Origin: Candidatus Levybacteria bacterium RIFCSPLOWO2_01_FULL_42_15 | Lineage (GTDB): Bacteria; Patescibacteriota; Microgenomatia; Levybacterales; UBA12049 | Direction of reading: 5' to 3' | Length of the DNA stretch: 6,970 nt | NCBI GenBank assembly: GCA_001784055.1 | Contig: MFOZ01000021.1 | Location: 1 to 6,970, forward strand | Shown here: positions 5,931 to 6,970 of the stretch, in pieces | How positions within the stretch are numbered: position 1 is the stretch's first letter | Layout of the letters: each line of letters opens with the position of its first letter | Program-made: the position numbers and the translations under genes | Notes under the pieces: generated by a model | Told to the model about the DNA's origin: nothing | Databases searched by the model: none | What the model saw: only the letters and a program-made list of their open reading frames with translations

Positions 5931-6001
5931 TGCTGGGTCATCTAATGGTAGGATAGTGGACTCTGAATCCATTCATCTTGGTTCGAATCCAAGCCCAGCA
6001 G
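5931..6001 (+). tRNA. tRNA-Gln, anticodon CUG
   Basis: A full cloverleaf is visible. The acceptor stem TGCTGGG/CCCAGCA is 7 perfect pairs with the U1-A72 pair typical of bacterial tRNA-Gln. A short 3-bp D stem (ATC/GAT) carries a GG-containing loop. The anticodon stem GTGGA/TCCAT encloses the loop CTCTGAA with anticodon CTG at 5963-5965. A 4-nt variable loop is followed by T stem CTTGG/CCAAG with loop TTCGAAT. G6001 is the discriminator. CCA is not encoded (CCG follows), so it must be added by a nucleotidyltransferase. It reads CAG codons. If the genome has no GlnRS, it would be charged with Glu by GluRS and amidated by GatCAB. Confidence 0.93.
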
Positions 6002-6016
6002 CCGATTCAACTCTGG

Positions 6017-6034
6017 TTCGACTACTTCGACTAC
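6017..6034 (+). repeat. Tandem 9-bp duplication
   Basis: TTCGACTAC occurs twice in direct succession (6017-6025 and 6026-6034). The second unit is also the start of the dispersed repeat copy, so this looks like a partial duplication of that element's left end. Confidence 0.75.
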
Positions 6035-6046
6035 GCTCAGTACAAG
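6025..6046 (+). repeat. Second copy of the dispersed repeat
   Basis: A 22-bp unit starting CTTCGACTACGC and ending CAGTACAAG, matching the copy inside gltX (3841-3862) at 19 of 22 positions in the same orientation. It lies 24 bp after the tRNA-Gln 3' end. The invariant parts are CTTCGAC, GCTCAG and ACAAG. No transposase gene is nearby. Confidence 0.7.
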
Positions 6047-6079
6047 TTCGCTCACCACTGCTCGCGGCTCTAGTCGCCA

Positions 6080-6116
6080 GTCGAGGGTGTCAAGCTAGTA
6101 CACTCGTCGGGTGTAC
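6080..6116 (+). promoter_or_regulatory. Structured leader with alternative hairpins
   Basis: GTACACTC (6098-6105) pairs with GGGTGTAC (6109-6116) as an 8-bp stem with a 3-nt loop, including one G-T pair. The same ACACTCG segment (6100-6106) could instead pair with the upstream CGAGGGTGT (6082-6090) with a GG bulge. The two near-identical GGGTGT segments therefore compete for one partner. Function is unknown, and whether the region is transcribed is not shown. Confidence 0.35.
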
Positions 6117-6146
6117 GGGAAGTGTATTATCTTAGTCTTACATCTG

Positions 6147-6153
6147 GGAGGAG
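6147..6153 (+). promoter_or_regulatory. Strong Shine-Dalgarno of the orphan gene
   Basis: GGAGGAG ends 9 bp before the ATG at 6163, a near-perfect anti-16S match with good spacing. It fixes the start of the 140-residue gene. None of the other plus-strand genes whose start is visible shows such a site. Confidence 0.8.
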
Positions 6154-6162
6154 AGAAAAATA

Positions 6163-6585
6163 ATGGTTAGAGAAGTTGTTGCACAGGTTCCTAGAGAAAC
6201 TTTAACTGCGCATTGGGATTATCAAACCGTGTTGTTGCTTGCATTGGGATATTTACCTGAAGGAGTGAATAGGCTTACAGCCAACTCAGGTAAATGGAAC
6301 GGGGTTGTTTGTGAACTTAAGGAACAATTTCCTGAATTTTTTCTAGAGATGCATTTTGCGTATCGCGACCCACTTCCTCCCCACAGTGATCAACTTGACG
6401 ACTTTTTCCGTTCTGTAGGAATTTCTGAGGTACTTGAAATAACGAGCCCTGGCTACCAAGTATATTCAATAACAGACGCAGTGAAAATTCGTCTTCGAGA
6501 AAAAGAAGGAAAGTTTTCGCAAGAACAACGAACAGCAATAAAAGAGATGTCTGGCGTTATGGGCAATGAGCTAATTATTCTTTAG
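6163..6585 (+). CDS. Small protein of unknown function, possibly winged-helix-like
   Basis: A 140-residue soluble protein with no signal or membrane segment. I do not recognise it with certainty. The layout is a helical N-terminal part (YQTVLLLALGYLPEGVNRLT, 20-39), then FPEFFLEMHFAYRDPLPPHSDQLDDFFRSVGI (56-87), a strand pair at GYQVYSIT (97-104) and a charged helical tail (KIRLREKEGKFSQEQR). This order loosely resembles YwgA or DUF4065/Panacea-like winged-helix proteins (tyrosine-rich middle, 'YxPxSxxL' segment, then 'YxlT'), a fold seen in regulators and antitoxin-associated proteins; that is a low-confidence inference. The start is set by a strong Shine-Dalgarno at 6147-6153. It stands alone between tRNA-Gln and a convergent membrane gene, next to repeats, which fits an acquired or lineage-specific gene. 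Confidence 0.8.
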   Translation: MVREVVAQVPRETLTAHWDYQTVLLLALGYLPEGVNRLTANSGKWNGVVCELKEQFPEFFLEMHFAYRDPLPPHSDQLDDFFRSVGISEVLEITSPGYQVYSITDAVKIRLREKEGKFSQEQRTAIKEMSGVMGNELIIL

Positions 6586-6627
6586 ATAGAAATGTCTTTA
6601 TGTTTAGATTGCCGTTTCAATCTATCT
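6584..6627 (+). terminator. Hairpin region after the orphan gene, weak terminator candidate
   Basis: TAGATTG (6605-6611) and CAATCTA (6618-6624) form a 7-bp stem with a 6-nt loop. AGATAGA (6584-6590) and TCTATCT (6621-6627) form a competing long-range pair that shares TCTA. No T-tract follows, so intrinsic termination is doubtful. It lies between two convergent genes, where termination would be expected. Confidence 0.3.
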
Positions 6628-6640
6628 GAGGACCGTCCCC
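6628..6640. repeat. GAGGACCGTCCCC motif (possible dispersed repeat)
   Basis: The near-palindromic GGACcGTCC core, read on the other strand as GGGGACGGTCCTC, resembles a short motif I recall beside REP-type or IS200-like elements in environmental genomes. Only one copy is present in this window, and the link is from memory and unverified. Confidence 0.25.
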
Positions 6641-6668
6641 AAAACACCAAAACACGTTGAAAGAGGAT

Positions 6669-6970
6669 TTATCCATTGTTCAGAGGCGTTTGCGGTGATT
6701 GTGGTGAGGCAGGATTCTTAAGAGTTGAGTTTTTGTTCGTAAAGAGCGTAAGGAAACGCGCAAGAAGTGTCACAATCCCCAGCGCAAACACTAAAAAGCT
6801 ATTCGGCATCGCAACCTTTCCAGATAACCATAATCCCCATCGATCATATGACACTACTCCAATATGAATAAGCGTGAGTATAATCGCCACATATCCAAGC
6901 CGCTGAACCATTTTCCATTTTTTTCCTCCTAATTTTTGAATGGCGCTTTTATTTGATACAAGCGCGATGG
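6669..6970 (-). CDS. Ferric-reductase-like transmembrane protein (C-terminal part; 5' end outside window)
   Basis: Read on the minus strand, the frame is open to the window edge (last full codon 6966-6968). It starts with IALVSNKSAIQKLGGKKWK and continues through MVQRLGYVAIILTLIHIG. This matches the (T/V)SN-x-LG-x-WK-x-(L/M)xRLxY-x-H pattern of the ferric-reductase-like/MsrQ transmembrane domain, heme-binding membrane proteins that pass electrons across the membrane. The His in LIHIG is a likely heme ligand; the position that is usually His in 'LHRL' is Gln here (VQRL). A second hydrophobic helix (FLVFALGIVTLLARFLTLF) and a polar Ser/Pro/Asn-rich tail follow. About 99 residues are visible. 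The ATG at 6909-6911 is internal. The AGGAGG before it (6925-6930) is simply coding sequence for Leu-Gly-Gly. It converges on the orphan gene with an 83-bp gap. Confidence 0.75.
   Translation of the reverse strand, partial: IALVSNKSAIQKLGGKKWKMVQRLGYVAIILTLIHIGVVSYDRWGLWLSGKVAMPNSFLVFALGIVTLLARFLTLFTNKNSTLKNPASPQSPQTPLNNG

Larger units (their letters stand above)
6002..6162. other. tRNA-to-orphan-gene spacer, repeat-rich
   Basis: With the palindrome and tRNA before it, this is part of a 327-bp stretch lacking a protein gene (5836-6162). It holds a dispersed repeat copy, a 9-bp tandem duplication, a hairpin and the Shine-Dalgarno of the next gene. By eye 6002-6120 is richer in G+C than the flanking genes. 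TGGTTCGA of the tRNA T arm (5979-5986) recurs at 6014-6021. I see no convincing promoter, only a TATTAT (6125-6130) without a matching -35. Confidence 0.6.

Noticed and set aside
6002..6162. CRISPR array or second tRNA in the repeat-rich spacer
   Set aside because: The repeats are too short and irregular for CRISPR, and no cloverleaf can be formed despite the T-arm-like TGGTTCGA.
6605..6624. Strong intrinsic terminator after the orphan gene
   Set aside because: The stem is only 7 bp, A/T-rich, and has no T-tract. It is kept only as a weak candidate.
6909..6930. AGGAGG plus ATG as a true start of an 80-residue minus-strand gene
   Set aside because: The same frame continues upstream with family-conserved SNKSAIQKLGGKKWK. 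The AGGAGG encodes Leu-Gly-Gly and sits in the middle of the coding region.

Overview
The window reads as a chromosomal segment of an uncultured bacterium with a reduced, tightly packed genome. The best guess is the Candidate Phyla Radiation (Patescibacteria), perhaps Microgenomates. This rests on an archaeal-type AspRS without the bacterial GAD insertion, a shortened GluRS carrying an in-frame 'SFDKAQDK'-type repeat insertion, genes overlapping by one to a few tens of bases, and near absence of Shine-Dalgarno sites. The placement is an inference from pattern memory, not a search.

Layout. Positions 2-1905 (+): the C-terminal two thirds of aspartyl-tRNA synthetase, overlapping by one base a D-alanyl-D-alanine carboxypeptidase (penicillin-binding protein, peptidase S11). 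Positions 1886-2908 (-): a membrane-anchored extracytoplasmic protein of unknown function, overlapping the carboxypeptidase tail to tail by 20 bp. Positions 2909-2953: a compact divergent regulatory region in which two good sigma70-type promoters are interleaved on opposite strands. One is predicted to give a leaderless mRNA and the other a 7-nt leader. Positions 2954-5835 (+): an apparent four-gene operon, gltX, a PAP2-like membrane phosphatase, a DgkA-type lipid kinase and a NicO-type metal transporter, with each gene overlapping the next. It ends in a perfect 32-bp palindrome that includes the last stop codon.

Positions 5836-6162 hold no protein gene. They contain a tRNA-Gln(CUG) gene, a copy of the same dispersed repeat family that sits inside gltX, a 9-bp tandem duplication and a structured leader. 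Positions 6163-6585 (+): a small orphan protein with a strong Shine-Dalgarno, unlike its neighbours. Positions 6669-6970 (-): the C-terminal part of a ferric-reductase-like (MsrQ-like) membrane protein running off the right edge.

How the genes fit together: AspRS, GluRS and tRNA-Gln are all translation functions. If this organism lacks GlnRS, GluRS would mischarge this tRNA-Gln for later amidation. The carboxypeptidase, PAP2 phosphatase and DgkA-type kinase all fit cell-wall and lipid-carrier metabolism (peptidoglycan trimming; undecaprenyl phosphate recycling). I found no CRISPR array, no full transposase and no clear novel multi-gene system. The most interesting signals are the interleaved near-leaderless promoters, the repeat insertion inside gltX with a matching copy beside the tRNA, and the structured leader of the orphan gene.
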